A stretch of DNA of 64,000 nt, from contig NW_025955107.1 of the NCBI RefSeq assembly GCF_022376445.1, positions 1 through 64,000 on the forward strand, in the 5' to 3' direction. The position numbers were made by a program, and so were the translations under genes. Of this stretch, positions 42,704 through 55,089 are shown piece after piece. Source of the stretch: Fomitopsis serialis (Eukaryota; Basidiomycota; Agaricomycetes; Polyporales; Fomitopsidaceae). The notes below the pieces were generated by a model. The model did no database searches. It worked only from the letters and a program-made list of their open reading frames with translations, and was not told the DNA's origin. Every line of letters begins with the position of its first letter. The stretch's first letter is position 1.

Positions 42704-43817
42704 TGCGTTGGGTTGCAACGAGTTATGCGACGGTGGATGCGACGGTGTATTTACAGACACTGCTGAAGCACTGGAATGCCGGCAGCTGCTGTTGGCGCGA
42801 GACCTTAAATGAGTGCGCCAGGACCAGCCCAGTCGCTCTGGCTCACTCAGCGCTGTCTGCAAAACGCTCTGTCAGCGAATGTTCTTCAACAGACCCCGTA
42901 GCACATCATGGACAGATGAGTCACTGTCCATGCTTCGTGCTCAGAACGATCGTGCTACATTGAAAGCAGGATGCCAGTACCAGGGAGCTGCGACATTTAG
43001 TGTCAATGAGTTGCACAGTTGTTCTGAGGGATACGGACCTTTCTTTTAAAGCCCGAACTCAAGAACCAGAGTGTCAGGCAAGGATACGGGGGCAAAAGGA
43101 TGGATTTCTGGTGCGCTATGTGCGGTTGTCCGATGCAAAGTCCAACTGGGGCTGGGCGTTTCGCGCGACGCGCTTGCGTCAGGTGATGGCGTTGAATCAC
43201 CAGCGTTCGACTATCCTGACTGACTGACTGACGCAATACTCGCGATACGCGCTTGGTAACAACCGCTGGGGTGACTAAATGGAATACCCTCCTCCTCCTC
43301 CTCCTCCTCTATAGACTATTCATGCCAATATTAGCAAGACGGAAGGAAGAAAGAGGTTTTCGAGCGTGAGGGAACTGGCCAGCGCGGAGAGGGGATAAGC
43401 GCCCTCCCGTATATCATGTATGTACGATGTCTCGACGGCTGAGGAAAGAGTATAGCTCCCTCCTCCGAGATCAGTCACGGCGGAGGAAATTGCAGTGAAG
43501 TGAGCTGTCTCCAAGCTGTCCCTGAACTTAAGGCTCAGAAGTCCTCGCCCGAAATGTGTACTGCAAGTTTGGTACACTCATCTGTGGACCTGAACAGAGC
43601 CGCTCCTAGGTTCCTCGCACCTTCTACCCCACACCAGTGTTCGCAAACAGGTCCAAGACTCTGCTGTCATTCCGTGTCTTCGGTGGCCTGATCCTGCGCA
43701 CGAGCAATGACAGTGTATGAACAGTCTCACATGCACCATCAGCACAGAGATCGCGATGCAAGGCCGGGACGCAATCGTGCGCACTGTCTTACGTCGTGAG
43801 ACGGGCATCCCAGGTAG
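42704..43817. other. Intergenic stretch
   Basis: Holds the upstream region of the glutathione transferase gene, a (CTC)n tract at 43288-43310, and the 3' flank of recyclin-1. A minus-strand open frame at 43320-43577 lacks an ATG and is not called. Confidence 0.5.
43288..43310. repeat. (CTC)n microsatellite
   Basis: About seven CTC/CCT units preceded by ACTAAATGGAATACC, nearly identical to the flank of the tract at 37577-37607. Confidence 0.85.
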
Positions 43818-46800
43818 TCAGCAGATCATGCAGTCCTCTTTAAAACTGAGGTTGTACATGGCTTTATCAACCGTCTTCTCCATCTTTTGCCAGTCCGCCC
43901 GTCGCTGAATGAACTCGTATACGTCCTATGTCATGAATGTGAGTCACTAACAACTAACAAACCGATCTCGAGTGAAATCTACGTACCTCCGGTTTGTACG
44001 CGCCCCCGTAGCGCGTCACATCGCGGACAATCTGGGCCAAGTCTTTCGCATCCTCGACCACGTAGACGTGCCCGAGCATCTTGAGGTACGAAACCTCAGC
44101 TGCGATGCTGCTGACCTACACCGGGATCAGTACAGACTACGTGCCTATCTCTTTACATCATACCTTCAATGACGAGATGAATGTATGATACGCATTCAAG
44201 TCAGCGATGACCTGGAATCCACCGTTGAGCGATATGATCTGCCGCTTCAAATGCTTCTGGAGGATGCTGCAACCATGCGGGCCCGGATTAGAACTCTGCC
44301 TCGATCGGGTGGCAGAGCAACGACTCACGCAATCAAGCGAATACCGATCTCCTGGTAGAAGACCTCGAGCACTTCCTTGCTCGTGCTCCCCTTAAGCAGC
44401 TGGCAATGCATCTTCAGGCACTGGATCGCCTCGACGCAGCCCTTCGACGGTCCCAGCTCGAGTGGAGAACCCTCTTGCGGGTAGTATGCGCGGGGGCCGG
44501 TGAGCTTCATGATAATGTGCTCCACCTACGCGAACCGTCGATGAGTCAAATGCCGCAAGAGTCATCCCGGTAGACAACATCATACTTGGTTCATTAGTGC
44601 ATCAGTGCCAGCGTTGAGCCCGGCAGCGACGCAATCATCGAGCACATCTTCAAAGCGCTTCTTCTCACGTACCACGGCGTTCAGGAAGTCGGTACGGTCA
44701 ATGTGGGGTGCCTATACCGTGTGCTCAGCCCCGACAATGCTCGAAATGTGAACACGACGAACTCACCAATTCCTTGTCGAAGTACACCTGGACCATACTC
44801 TGGATGGTGTCGCCCACATGCACCAGCTCGAAGAACTGGAGTAGGGGCGCGACACTCCTCGTCTCTTCGTGCTCCGCCGGCTGGTATGTCCTCATCTGCT
44901 GCGTCGCTCTGTTCAGACGAGTCAGCATCTCGCACATTTCTCCATCACGCGTCGACGAGGTACACACGTATCAAACCCGGGCTTGACGTGCCGCTCGCCG
45001 ATCGCCTGGAGGAGGAGTACGAAAATCTCCTCGATCGTGTCCCGTACTCGGTGGCCGTACTGCCCCGGGTATCCCGAGAACGTCTCCGCTCGCTTGAGAG
45101 ACTCGCGATCGGCGTGGATGAGCTCGAGGGCGATGTCGAGCGAGAGCAAAAGATCAAATTTGTCGAAGGCGGCGCGGGTAGCGGAGTGGACGTACGCGTA
45201 GAAGTCGAGGTTGAGGAAGACGTCGTCTTGGAGAGGATGGACGGTGTAAGCTGGGAGTGGGCGGTCGTACTCGACGACACGGACCCTAGTGTATATGTCA
45301 ATACCCAAGCAAGCACTTACAGGCGTACACTCACATCTATCTGTCTTCTCATTCTCGATCTCCATATCCTTCTCATTTGCGAACTCATCTCCGTCCTCAC
45401 CCCCCGCATCCCCGTCCGCATCCTCGTCCACATCCCCGATCTCGAACAACGTGCTCCCGTCTTTGCCCTTCTCGAAGTCTTGTGTATACCAGTTCTTCTT
45501 ATAGTCCACACTCCCTCCCCGAGACTGCCGCCAAGAGCCGAGCTTCGAGAACCTCTTCCCAATCCCTCCTACACCACTGCCTCCCCCAACACTGTCCGCG
45601 TCACCCGCCGCGCTCGCAAGCCACTTCTGCGGGTTCAGCATCGAGATGCCCTGGACAGCCGCGGAGCCGCCCGCCGCGACGGCCTTGCCGACGGTAGCCG
45701 CTGTGCGCGGGACAATCGTCACGGGCAGGAGGAGTACATCCGTGAAGGACGCGAGCACGTTGCGCTTCACCTGCGCAGGGTTTGACGACCCGATGAATCG
45801 CACCTGCGTGTGTTCTGCAGTCGTCTGCTGCCCGGGGATGGCTGGCCCGGATGGCTGGAGGAACTGAGAGCGGGATAAGAGCCAAGGCAGGGTAATGTAT
45901 AAGAGAGCGTACCTGCACTTCCCAGGCCCGACACGTTCGCTCGAAGCATGCTTTGACGAATTCAATCTCCTCGTCGAGATACTCGTCCATGTTCGGCTCG
46001 AACATCCGATACCTGCGTCCGAATATTAGACCTGCGCCGCGGAGGGAAAGCTGCGAACATGTACTAACGCGACGTCCTCCGCTTGGGCTTTCGTGACCAG
46101 CGAGTCGCTCCGCTCGGACGCGACCTCGAAAACGGCGTCGGTCATCCGCCACGCCTCCCTGAACGACGCGGCACATGCCTTGAAAACGTCTCATTGCTGA
46201 GCTCGCGCGCGGGTCAAGAGCGGCGCGACGTACTCGCCTACCTAACACCACCACTTCAATACAGAGACGTTAGGAATCGTCACTGTAGACTCACCACGTC
46301 CCCCGCTAGCCGATCGCAAACGCGAGTAGCACGCCTGTCGCGGCGGGAATACGCGAACCGCTCTCGCACCGTGCTCCCGGAGCGCCGCGAGGATCTCGCC
46401 CATGAACGCGTCCATCGCGTCAAAATCGAGTTGCCCGTCCTCCGCGAAGTTGTCCAGCGGGTGCCACTTCGCCTGCTCATAGAAAATCTCCCGCTTCTCG
46501 ATCCACACCGTGCCCAGCTCCCAGCGCACCTCACTGCTCCCTCTGTCTGTCTCCCCAAAGCCAACGCTCCTCCCCTCGCCACCACTTCGATCCAACACTT
46601 CCCAGCTCGCCTCGGCCGCCTCGCGCATCCCGGCTTCGTCTGCTCGTCCATCCGCGACGTCGAATGCAGTAAGCAGGGCGTCTTCAAACCGGTCCGTCGC
46701 GGCTCGTAGCGCAGCCGAAAGCGCTGACCACGAACGCAGTGGTTTTACGCGTGGAGAAAGGAATAGCGCTAGAAGGCGTAGCGTATGTGCCTGTTGCAGC

Positions 46801-47700
46801 GGTGTCTGGAACGGCGAAGGCGAGGGTGCGGAGGTTGGAGGAAACAGGGTGGAGAGGACAGTATGTGGGGGTGCGTAGAGCGCGGGGACGAGTGGTTTGA
46901 GGAGGGTGTGTACGCGGATGTACTGCGCGCGATAGGTCGGTTTCGGCGGCGGCCCTGGTGACGTTGGTGTCGCGAATGTAGGGAAGGCAGAGCCCGGACG
47001 AGGCGTACCAACGGTTGAGAATGCACCTAGAAAAGACTGAGGGATATGTCCCCGACAGGAGAATGCACTACTCACTGACGAAGTCACCCATCTCATCCGC
47101 AGGCGCATTCAACACCGCCGAGCCCTCTCCGCCGGACGCGAAGTCGCCAAAGTCGTCGTCGCCGATGTCGACCGTCAGCGTGGGGGCGCGCCGCCCTTGC
47201 TCACCCCGTTGCGCTCTCTCTCCCGCTCCTCCAGCACGCCCAGCACCTCGTGTAGGTGACCCTTCCCTTTCCTGCCTGTGTCCGTGCTCGCGCGCCCACC
47301 TGCACCCGCACGCTTCCCGTAACCCTGCACGTCGTCCCCCAGCCCGTCGTCCAGCCCGAACAGCCGCCATCTCGCCTCCCACACACGCTCGTCGCGCACG
47401 AGCGCGCCGGTCGCTCGGCATGCCTGCGCGTACGCGGGCAGGTCGGGCACGGCGAGGTGCGTGAGCACGACGATGTGCAGGTCGGCGGGAAGCCGGCCGA
47501 TCCGTTCGAACGGCGCGGGCCCTCGCTGGCGGGCGTGCGCATTGGCGAAAGGCGAGCTGGAGGGTGCTGCAGGGCGCGGTGTTAGAGGCGAAAAGCGCGA
47601 AAGGCGGTTCTTGGACGAAGCCGATGGAGGCGAGGCAGCAGGAGAGTTGTAGAGTCGGACGGGCTCGAGGGTCGTGAATTTGTCCCTGCTGATGTCTTGT
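43818..47700 (-). CDS. RCY1: Recyclin-1-like F-box/Sec10-like protein
   Basis: F-box protein of endosome-to-plasma-membrane recycling, with an exocyst Sec10-like C-terminal domain. The F-box lies at about 47480-47370: RIGRLPADLHIVVLTHLAVP, then QACRATGALVRDERVWEARW. An acidic linker follows (TVDIGDDDFGDFASGG). Sec10-like blocks follow in many short exons: YIRVHTLLKPLVPALYAPP, RYRMFEPNMDEYLDEEIEFV, LELIHADRESLKRAETFSGY, VRDTIEEIFVLLLQAIGERH, PLLQFFELVHVGDTIQSMVQ, VEHIIMKLTGPRAYYPQEGS, LLKGSTSKEVLEVFYQEIGI, then the end ADWQKMEKTVDKAMYNLSFK with stop TGA at 43818. About 850-900 residues, as expected. The start is uncertain: coding signal begins at FTTLEPVRLYNSPAASP (about 47660) but no in-frame ATG is adjacent; a 5' exon may be missing. 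Frame breaks: near 47176-47195 (one base in a GC run), and two that cancel near 46183-46205. (GGA)n lies just upstream. Confidence 0.85.
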
Positions 47701-47780
47701 ATACGCGCATGATGGTTGTCTTATGGCCGGACAAGATGGCAGATATAAGGAGCAGAGTTATCGAGCAAGTCAGACGAGAA

Positions 47781-47805
47781 GAAGGAGGAGGAGGAGGAGG
47801 AGGAG
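47781..47805. repeat. (GGA)n microsatellite
   Basis: About eight GGA units, in the region immediately upstream of the recyclin-1 coding signal (on its strand a CTC-rich, 5' UTR-like pyrimidine tract). Confidence 0.8.
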
Positions 47806-49519
47806 TAATTGACGGACGCGGGCTCGCGACCGAACGCGCTTCTACTGCGCGATGCTGTTATATTCCGGCTACCTTCGGATACATATGCATGTATGTACTT
47901 AAGTACTGCGCATGTACCGCAGAAACCTTACCATGTACTTTCGCAGAATGGTAGGCGATCAGGTGCGACGGTGAACGTACTCAAGACTGTGATGATGGTA
48001 AGTATTTTACCACGAAAACGTCACTCATACGACATGCTCATCGCATCTCTCCTCGATGCAACTCATGACCACGACCCACAGACTGCCAACGTCGGTGACT
48101 CGTTCGCAGTACCACAGCCGCGGCATCGAGCCTTCTGTGTGAGAGTTCATGTCTCCCCTTAATGTACGTGTACATGAATCCAACTCTGACGTCGTCATGT
48201 TTTGTTCCGTGCTCCGCGACTACCTTTAATACCGCCCGTTCAGCATGTCGGCCCATGTGTTGCTTCCAAGCTGCTTGTATTATCAACGCTGTCCTAACGC
48301 TCGTTCGAATTGGCCTTTTGCCGTATCAGAAGCCCCACTGCTCGTCCGAGCCTCGAATTGTCTGTTGCAGGTCAGGTCGGAAGTCCAACGAAGTGCTGCA
48401 TACTGTATAGCAGCACTTTGGGCGCGGGCGGGTGGATAGTTTCACTCGGTCGTAGTCATCACAATGGATGCGACAGTTGACTAACAATCTCACCCCTTCG
48501 ACCAATCCGCACCGCTTCAACTGCCCGTTCAATCACAAAGAAGGGCCTTGGAATCGGACGCGGTACGATCCAACTTGCGGTGCACAACCACATGATCCTC
48601 AGCACGATGACGATACTTCTTCTATGCTTTTGTCACAGTCCGGCGCGGCGAGTCGAGTAGGATCCGACTTCTGGCCTCGTGTAGGACACGTCGTTTGGCC
48701 CCTTCGGCGTTTGTGATTGATGATGACGGACTCCAGACCCCAGCGAATAGCGAAGGCCTCTTATCATGGCGACTCGCAGCGCGGAGAGCATGATGTTCGG
48801 CGCTCCGAACGAAGGACAGTGGTCGATCAGAGTGAACGGGCGTGCCGGCGTATTTGGGCGCGTTCCAGCAGAGGTGTGTCGCCAGACATCCCGGTGGCCC
48901 ATCTGTCTCATCTCCTTCCGTCTATGCGCAGGCCGACGAGTGAGACGTCATCCGCCGCCATTCAGGTCTGTGTCGTGCTTCGATGAGTTCTATCTGGCGG
49001 AACGCTCGCCGGGCCGACGAATCATCGACCCAGTTGTGGAAGGTGCGATGCCCTATGTATTTCTCTGTACTGACAACATAACAAACCCGTTGCCCCCGGA
49101 CTGCGAGTGATGAAGACACGGTTGCGGTTGCGACCCATTCGGCAAAATGAGGCTGTTCGAAGACGGCGTGTACGCGGGGGCATTGTGCGGAGACGCCGTT
49201 CTCCTTGGGTCGTGCAAGTCCTCATCTCCCGTCTCCTGTGTCCTGCGCCCTGCGATCCCCAGCGACTACCGCGACATTGCCTGCCTTCGCCCTCTCTCGC
49301 GCTGGTTGTCAGGACCGCTGCTGGTGTTGTTATCGACCTACCGAAGTACGTGAGAAGCAGTGTTGTTGAGACATTGTAGATTGACGTATATCCGCGTTCA
49401 GGGACTGTCCGTAGAGATCCATAGCTAACTCGCTGCACACCGTTGGACGGTCTTCACCCGATCGCGGTAGCCAGGAGGTGCGCTTTATTCCTTGATATGT
49501 CTTAGCTCTGCGATTTGAC
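47806..49519. other. Intergenic stretch with a solo transposon end
   Basis: 47998-48029 (GTAAGTATTTTACC, then ACGAAAACGTCACTCATA) matches the right end of the element at 26221-26943. No matching second end is seen within the next or previous 1 kb. I find no supported gene. Confidence 0.4.
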
Positions 49520-49860
49520 TTGATACCAGTAAATATCCTTCGACTTGCGCGAATAATGTTTGATGAACCCGAAGAGATCGAGATTCACTTCACGCCCGCT
49601 GTCTATACAAGGTACGGTCCTGTTCGCGTCAATCATTGCATTGCTCATGCCCTCCCAGTAATGCATCTCCCACTATGCCGCACGAGATCATCAGCGTTCG
49701 TGAAAACGCCGAAGAGCCGTATGCACACATTTCCTCTACGTGTGTCCGGATGCCTTCTCTCGGCGGTCGAGCACCTCTTTATCTCACAGCTAGACTGGAT
49801 TACGCCGGTCGCGGAGACGCAGCAGTTGTATGCGGCTAGTGGGATACAACGCACCGTCAG
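49520..49860 (+). pseudogene. F-box/LRR-like gene fragment
   Basis: RMHTFPLRVSGCLLSAVEHL followed by FISQLDW matches FAHTFPVRVPGRLLSQLESL and KFSQLDW, the start of the LRR-like region of the intact gene (19.8 kb). The preceding part (LRLARIMFDEPEEIEIHFTP) has the length and character of the segment between the F-box and this motif. No F-box and no downstream LRR exons are present. After about 49800 the frame enters unrelated sequence. Confidence 0.65.
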
Positions 49861-50039
49861 CGGCACCGTCAGCGCGTCCTTGAGTGGGACACAGTGATAC
49901 TCACAGCTCAGTATGTAGATGAGGGTCGTGTCGGTGTCCAAGATACCCGCCTCGTTGGGACAAAAAGAGCATCTCGGGGCCGTACGAGATGGTCTGGGTG
50001 ATGCCGACGTAGTGTCCGGCCGGCTCCATCGACGGTGGG

Positions 50040-50530
50040 TGCACTCAGGAGGTGCACAGCGAAACAGGGCGCGCCGGCCTATCGCAGACTACTGGCTGCG
50101 AGTGCACCATAGGGTACGCAGTCGAGGGTAGTGGGTACTACGACTCACCTGTGGTTTGGACGAAAGGGCGCACCGGCCGAGAAATAGCGAAGCAGTCAGG
50201 CGTGGCAGGGTGAACGCGAACGTGTGCGGAAGACGACAGTGGTAGATGAAGCTTTGAAAGGCAGGTTCAGATCTTCAGACGGGGTTGCGGAGCACAGTGG
50301 CGCAGTGGCGCCGAAATAAGCGCCTGTCAGTAGTCCTCCCTCCGAAACTCAAGTCATTTATCCTCGTTGAGTTGTCACGCCCACCAGCAGGACCACTTCA
50401 GGGAGGGATATACTGGTAAAATTGTACCTCACAAAACTCTCAAATTAGCAGAGGTCGCCCAATTGCCCGAGAAAATCCATTGGCCAGGGCCAACATCGCC
50501 CTCGGCCGCGGCGTGTTCACCTCGACTCAG
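50040..50530 (+). repeat. Dispersed repeat, copy 1
   Basis: Matches 54458-54925 in the same orientation: TATCGCAGACTACTGGCTGC-like start, AAGCGCCTGTCA, TCATTTATCCTCGTTGA, CACGCCCACCAGC, GAGAAAATCC, TGGCCAGGGCC and a GGCCGCGGCGTGTTC end. Partial copies lie at 62545-62672 (minus) and 56637-56799. No coding frame is conserved between copies. Confidence 0.75.
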
Positions 50531-51385
50531 GCTCTACGATTGTCTACTCCTACTGCTACAACCTTGTCTATTTATCTACTAACTCTACCCATCCGACCGA
50601 ACTTGCCTGCCATCTCCGCGAGATGATGCGCTTCCGCGTCCCTCGAGGCGTCGGACACAGCCCTGCGATCGCATACACTCGCGGGCGGCCACGTCGACTC
50701 TGCTGACAGGCTCCACAGACATGCGCCACCCACGGACTCAGCGAGCTCGCGAGGTGAGACCGGGACATGGGCAGACGGGTGTGATCATCTTGGTGGGTCC
50801 CAACTGGGTAAGACACTAGGAGGTCGAGGATACGACGGGCGCCATGAGGACACAGACCCTCTGCGTCGAGAACCTGCGGCGGCTGAGGGATGGCGAGGAG
50901 GTCTGGAATCGGGTTGACATCAAGAGGGGATATTAAATGCAAGATGTGTTGTGCATGTCGCATGCTTTCACGGCAAGAGGTAGAGATGACATAGATCTAG
51001 AACAAGCATGCTGGGATAGAATCCCGCTCTGTATGGCAGAAACTTGAGGTACTTACCTTGCGACATCACTAGGCATGCGACAAACCATGTTGACTTCACA
51101 CCAAAGTACGCGAAGCACCAAAGGAATCGCTATCCCAGAAGTCAGGTCGTTAAGAAATGTAAAGTACGGCTATGCGCGGCTATGGATACAAGTGAACTGC
51201 AATGATGTTAGAGCTACACCAGAGCGTCAAGTCAAACAAATGCCCGCATCGTCGTGCAACGACGGGGTTGACTGAAAATGTGTTGTCCGGTTCGTGAGTT
51301 GAGCGTCAAGCTCTTCATTGGACCGTGAAGCTAGTGGCGCACCTGGTCAGCGCGTGCTGCCCGACATAGGATCGCGAAGGACTCA
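50531..51385. other. Intergenic stretch
   Basis: A minus-strand open frame at 50568-50963 has no recognisable domain. Nothing else is supported. Confidence 0.4.
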
Positions 51386-52654
51386 CTAGACCATGTCATC
51401 GAGCGAACCGTGCTGTGCGACCGCTACGAGCACCGCCTGGTGGTTCGCCGCGGCGTTGATGCTCGCCATCCTGTACGTGCCCTTCCAAAGGCCGCCGCTC
51501 ACCGTCGTCGACAGCTGCCCGTTCTCCGCGACCGCGTTCAGGCCCGAGAAGAACGCGAACTTGGTCGGATCCGTCGGGTCCGTCTGGTTCATGCTCGTGA
51601 TCGCCTCATGGATAAGGCCCGTGCTGGGGTTCACCTGCTGCGACGCGGCGAAGTAGTTCGTGTTGGGGTTCACGGACCAGCCCGTCTCGAGGTTGCGGAT
51701 GGCGAGGACGACGGTGAAGTTCGTGTTCGCGAGGACAGACCCGAGGTTGGGCGGGTAGACGAACTTGGCGGAGGGCATCGCGGTCGTGGCGGCGATGGCA
51801 CCCATCGGCGCGGCGTTGCACGAGCCCGCCTTGACCTGGGTTCCGTTCGTGAGCGGGAGGTTGACGGTGGAGCAGTAGTTGATGAAGTTATTGGAGGAGG
51901 TGATGGAGGCGATTTCGCCGGACTCGGAGCTGAACCTGGGGCGTCGCAATTAGGGAGGGCACACTGTCGCTCAAAAAGCGCAGTTAGTCGTTCGTGCCGT
52001 CATCCTCGAACCCGGTGTTGATCAGCGAGTCGAGGAGCGTGAGCGAGGACTGGGTGGCGGTGTCATTTCCGCTGCCCGTAGCAGTGCTACTCGGCGCAGC
52101 CAACACGGACACGCTGGTCGCAGCACCTCCGGTAGCACTCGCTGCGACAGAGGACGTCGCAGAAGACGTCGAGTTCGAAGATGACGAGGCCCCGGTAGCA
52201 GCAATGCGTTGTTGAAGATCATTCTGTGTCGTGCAGGTGATGCTCGTGCCCTGCGAGTTGACGAGCGGGAGCGCGGCGCAGCTACACGGGTTGGTCAATA
52301 TCCCTGACTGCAGCGAAGATAGAGATAGAACACAACGTACATCAATCCGGTTCCGCACGACTGGAGCACGTACATTTGCCGGCAAGGCATTGCGTGAAGG
52401 AGTTGTTGACGCATGCCATGTCAGTGCCAGTTGTGCAGGATGAGTCAGCCGTCAGGCTCGCAAACTGCGCGCTGAAAGGGGGCCACATTGTCAGGCCTCG
52501 TATGCAGGATGACGCATGTGATCGTCACACACTTTTGAGCCATCGCTTGCTGGCCATTCTGCAACGCGAAACCGCTGTCTCGGGACAGTATGTGGCGAGG
52601 CAGCGCCATGGTGGCGGTGGCCAGAGACAAAGCCAGAGCAGCAGAGAACTTCAT
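51386..52654 (-). CDS. Secreted protein with CBM19-like Cys domain
   Basis: Extracellular mushroom protein; the Cys module resembles chitin-binding family CBM19. Start ATG 52654, with signal peptide MKFSAALALSLATATMALP. Exons (minus): 52654-52533, 52471-52341, 52281 to about 51990, then about 51935-51386. Introns include GTGTGT..TTTCAG (61 nt) and GTACGT..GTGTAG (59 nt). The Cys region reads AQFASLTADSSCTTGTDMAC, then NNSFTQCLAG, QSCGTG, CAALPLVNSQGTSITC. A Ser/Thr/Ala-rich linker follows (SSSSNSTSSATSSVAAS), then the large C-terminal domain (ITSSNNFINYCSTVNLPLTN, GLIHEAITSMNQTDPTDPTK, YRMASINAAANHQAVLVAVA, QHGSLDDMV). Near 52373, GKF/Y-VLQSCG is interrupted by two extra bases (AAATGTACGTG), which would shift the frame into a stop. 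The last intron (near 51940-51990) has no clear GT donor. Otherwise full length for the family, so a sequence error is possible. Confidence 0.78.
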
Positions 52655-53853
52655 TTTTCAGTCTAGTGATTCGGGAGTTGCGAGCGAAGTCCTGTGTCCG
52701 GTGCGTGCTGAGTGGGCAGATGCACGTCAGGCCGCGTGACCAGTGGAGGGTTGCTGTGCGGAGCATGGGCGCGGAGAGCCAGAGGGCGGAGGTGAGATGC
52801 GCGGGATGTGGACGTGTAGGAGAGGGAGGCATAGTCATAGTGCATGCACGAGGAGAGAAGAGTGGAGAGGGCTGAGACACTGGCGGTGTTCTCGGCTCGT
52901 ACTTCCTCGCGAATCTTCCTGTTCGGTGGCCTCTCCTCCCCCTCGAGACGAGTCCCGGTCCTGCACTTGTCCGCATGGCTCATCTGTCTATCTCGCTGTC
53001 GCCCTGCGTCAGCGAGGGGACTTGCTTGTCTTGAGGGCTGTCCGTGTGTGGTACGGTAGAGGTCGGGTCGCCAGGGTGCGAGAAAGGTGACACGCGCCGG
53101 CCTGCCTGCCTACTGACGGAGGTTGAGAACCACGGGTCGAAGCTGTCGTAGCGTACAGGTTCCTCTGCGAAGGCGGCCGAGAACACTGGTCCGCCGGTAT
53201 AACTGCTCGGCGACAACCGATGGAACCGTCGTGCAGCGCCGCAAGGCGAGAACGCGCGTGTTCTCTGTTTGAGAGGGCCCGCAGACGCGGCACGCTTGGG
53301 GAGAGATCCGTGCCATCCCGGAAGCTATGCGGGGTCGTAGGCGGGGTCAGGTAGGGACCGGGATTTGGGACGTATGTCGTCGCAGAATTGAGGATTTCGC
53401 CGTCGCTCCTGCTGCGTAGTAGGGAGCGTTTGCCCGGGCCGCTGCTCGTCTCGACGTTCATGTCCTTACCGAGCCAGAGACGCCATTTGATTCGAGTGCG
53501 TTGCCAACGGCGCGTTTGCACCGACCAATCTCACGTGGTGGTAAGCCTGCGAGCTTTGCCCACGCACGATTAGAATAATACAAACGGGGAGACTTTGCGC
53601 AGCCCCGAGCTCTTGCAGGTCACCGCGGGAGAGGGCTCGAATGGTTTGGTAGCGACACAAGAGTGGTGGTCGAGGTAGCCTCAGAGGACCTCGATGCACG
53701 CAAGGTCCAGGGTGCGTCGAACGAGGACGGGCGCGTAGCTGCAGAGCACGGACGTGAAGGAACAAAGGCGGATGTGAAGGCGCGTCGAGGAAGGATGCGC
53801 GGAACGCGGGCGTGGAGGAGAGGGAGGTCGAGGGCGAGTGACTTCGTACTCAC
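52655..53853. other. Intergenic stretch with one low-confidence minus-strand frame
   Basis: 53009-53521 (minus) starts MQTRRWQRTRIKWRLWLGKD and has TPPTTPHSFRDG and RSRSDGEILNSATTYVPNPG, which read like a disordered fungal protein, but no splice support or domain is visible. Confidence 0.3.
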
Positions 53854-54420
53854 CGAAGTCGTTCCGATTCTCCCGTCTGCGCCGGTCCATCCGCGCGCCA
53901 GTCAGTGCATCCTCCAGGTGCTTGGCTGAGTGCACAGGCGTGCTCAGAGGCATGACCAAGCCCCGCTATGCTTGAAGGATCGAAGACCGGACTGGAGCTT
54001 CGAGACGGCGTTGCCGAACTGTCCTCGAGTCCACGCATTTGGATTGCGGTCTGGGCCATAGTGTGCTGCGCCTCGAGGCAGAACTCGGGCGCCGTCTCGA
54101 GCTGTGTCGACAGGGATGGTGGCGGTCGGAGGCGGCGGGGTGGCAACAATCACTGGTGCGGGAGGTGGCGACGGCGATAGTGAGCGCGATCTCTCTGAGG
54201 CGTTCCTTTGACGATCACGCTGTTCTTGCTCCTCCTCAACCATACCCGTCGGCTCTGGCGTCCCTGGTCGACCGAGTTCGTCTCCGTCGCCTCCGCTCTA
54301 CGTCGTCTTCCGCAGCCAGCTGCTCCTCATCTTCCTCGTCCACCCTCTCCAGCTCGTGTGGGACGATCGTGTTGATGCTTCGAGCGTCATCATATCGGAG
54401 ATGTAGTGTTCTTCGGACGA
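53854..54420 (-). CDS. Charged, low-complexity coiled-coil protein, partial
   Basis: Coding character on the minus strand: DDARSINTIVPHELERVDEE followed by an acidic and Arg-rich stretch (near 54400-54260), MVEEEQEQRDRQRNASERSR and SLSPSPPPAPVIVATPPPPT (54243-54100), NAWTRGQFGNAVSKLQSGLR (about 54040-53980), and an exon LEDALTGARMDRRRRENRND ending at a clean donor GTGAGT (53853). Frames change between blocks near 54260, so an intron or indel separates them. No downstream exon is identified with confidence. A possibly related minus-strand frame at 55700-55980 (QSQFCETRSSLATHAEKIQT) may be the upstream part, now separated by repeat and F-box debris. The function is unknown. Confidence 0.4.
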
Positions 54421-54457
54421 TTGCTCATGGCGGCGTACCAAGGGTAGCGAGTCTGTG

Positions 54458-54925
54458 CTTATGTGCTTATCGCGGACTACGGGTTGCGAGTGCGACTCAC
54501 CGTCAACCGTCTCCCGCTAATGGTGGCACAAGTCGTGCACCGTGTTCAGGTGCGACGCACGTACAAATCGCAGACACGATGGAGCCGTGGAGGAGGAAGG
54601 GGCAGAACGCGCGGCGGAGTGAACACGAACGCGAGGGGAAGACGAAGAGGAACGCAGTACAAGGATGGCTCAAATCACGATCCTGGTGATCGTGCAAGCT
54701 TGACCGATTTAAGCGCCTGTCAATACTGCCTCACACCGATACTCAACTCATTTATCCTCGTTGAATCATCACGCCCACCAGCGACAAAACTTCAGGATGT
54801 GATATGTTGGTAACATTGTACCTTAGAAAACTTTCAGGTTAGCAGATGTCGCCCAACTGACCGAGAAAATCCAATGGCCAGGGCCGACATCGCTCGCACC
54901 TCGGCCGCGGCGTGTTCTCCTTGAC
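54458..54925 (+). repeat. Dispersed repeat, copy 2
   Basis: The fullest match to 50040-50530 begins at the AAGCGCCTGTCA segment (54710) and ends after GGCCGCGGCGTGTTC. It is followed within 170 nt by an F-box gene fragment; copy 1 is preceded by one. Confidence 0.75.
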
Positions 54926-55089
54926 TCTGCCCGGACTATTGCTGGCGCTCTGCTTAGTCTAACACACCTCCGCCTCGACTCGATTACGGTCCATTTTGCG
55001 CCTCAAGCTTTCAAGCTCTCAATAGTATGGGGCAGAATTTCCTGCTCTCTGCGAAGCGGAAGCTCCGATCGCTGCTTCGGATGTGTCAG

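Noticed and set aside
43320..43577. Small minus-strand protein with a hydrophobic C-terminus
   Set aside because: No ATG start, no splice signals, no homologue that I recognise.
44703..45785. 360-codon plus-strand open frame
   Set aside because: Antisense of recyclin-1 exons; the minus strand carries the recognisable Sec10-like blocks.
51410..52021. 203-codon plus-strand open frame
   Set aside because: Antisense of the secreted CBM19-like gene.
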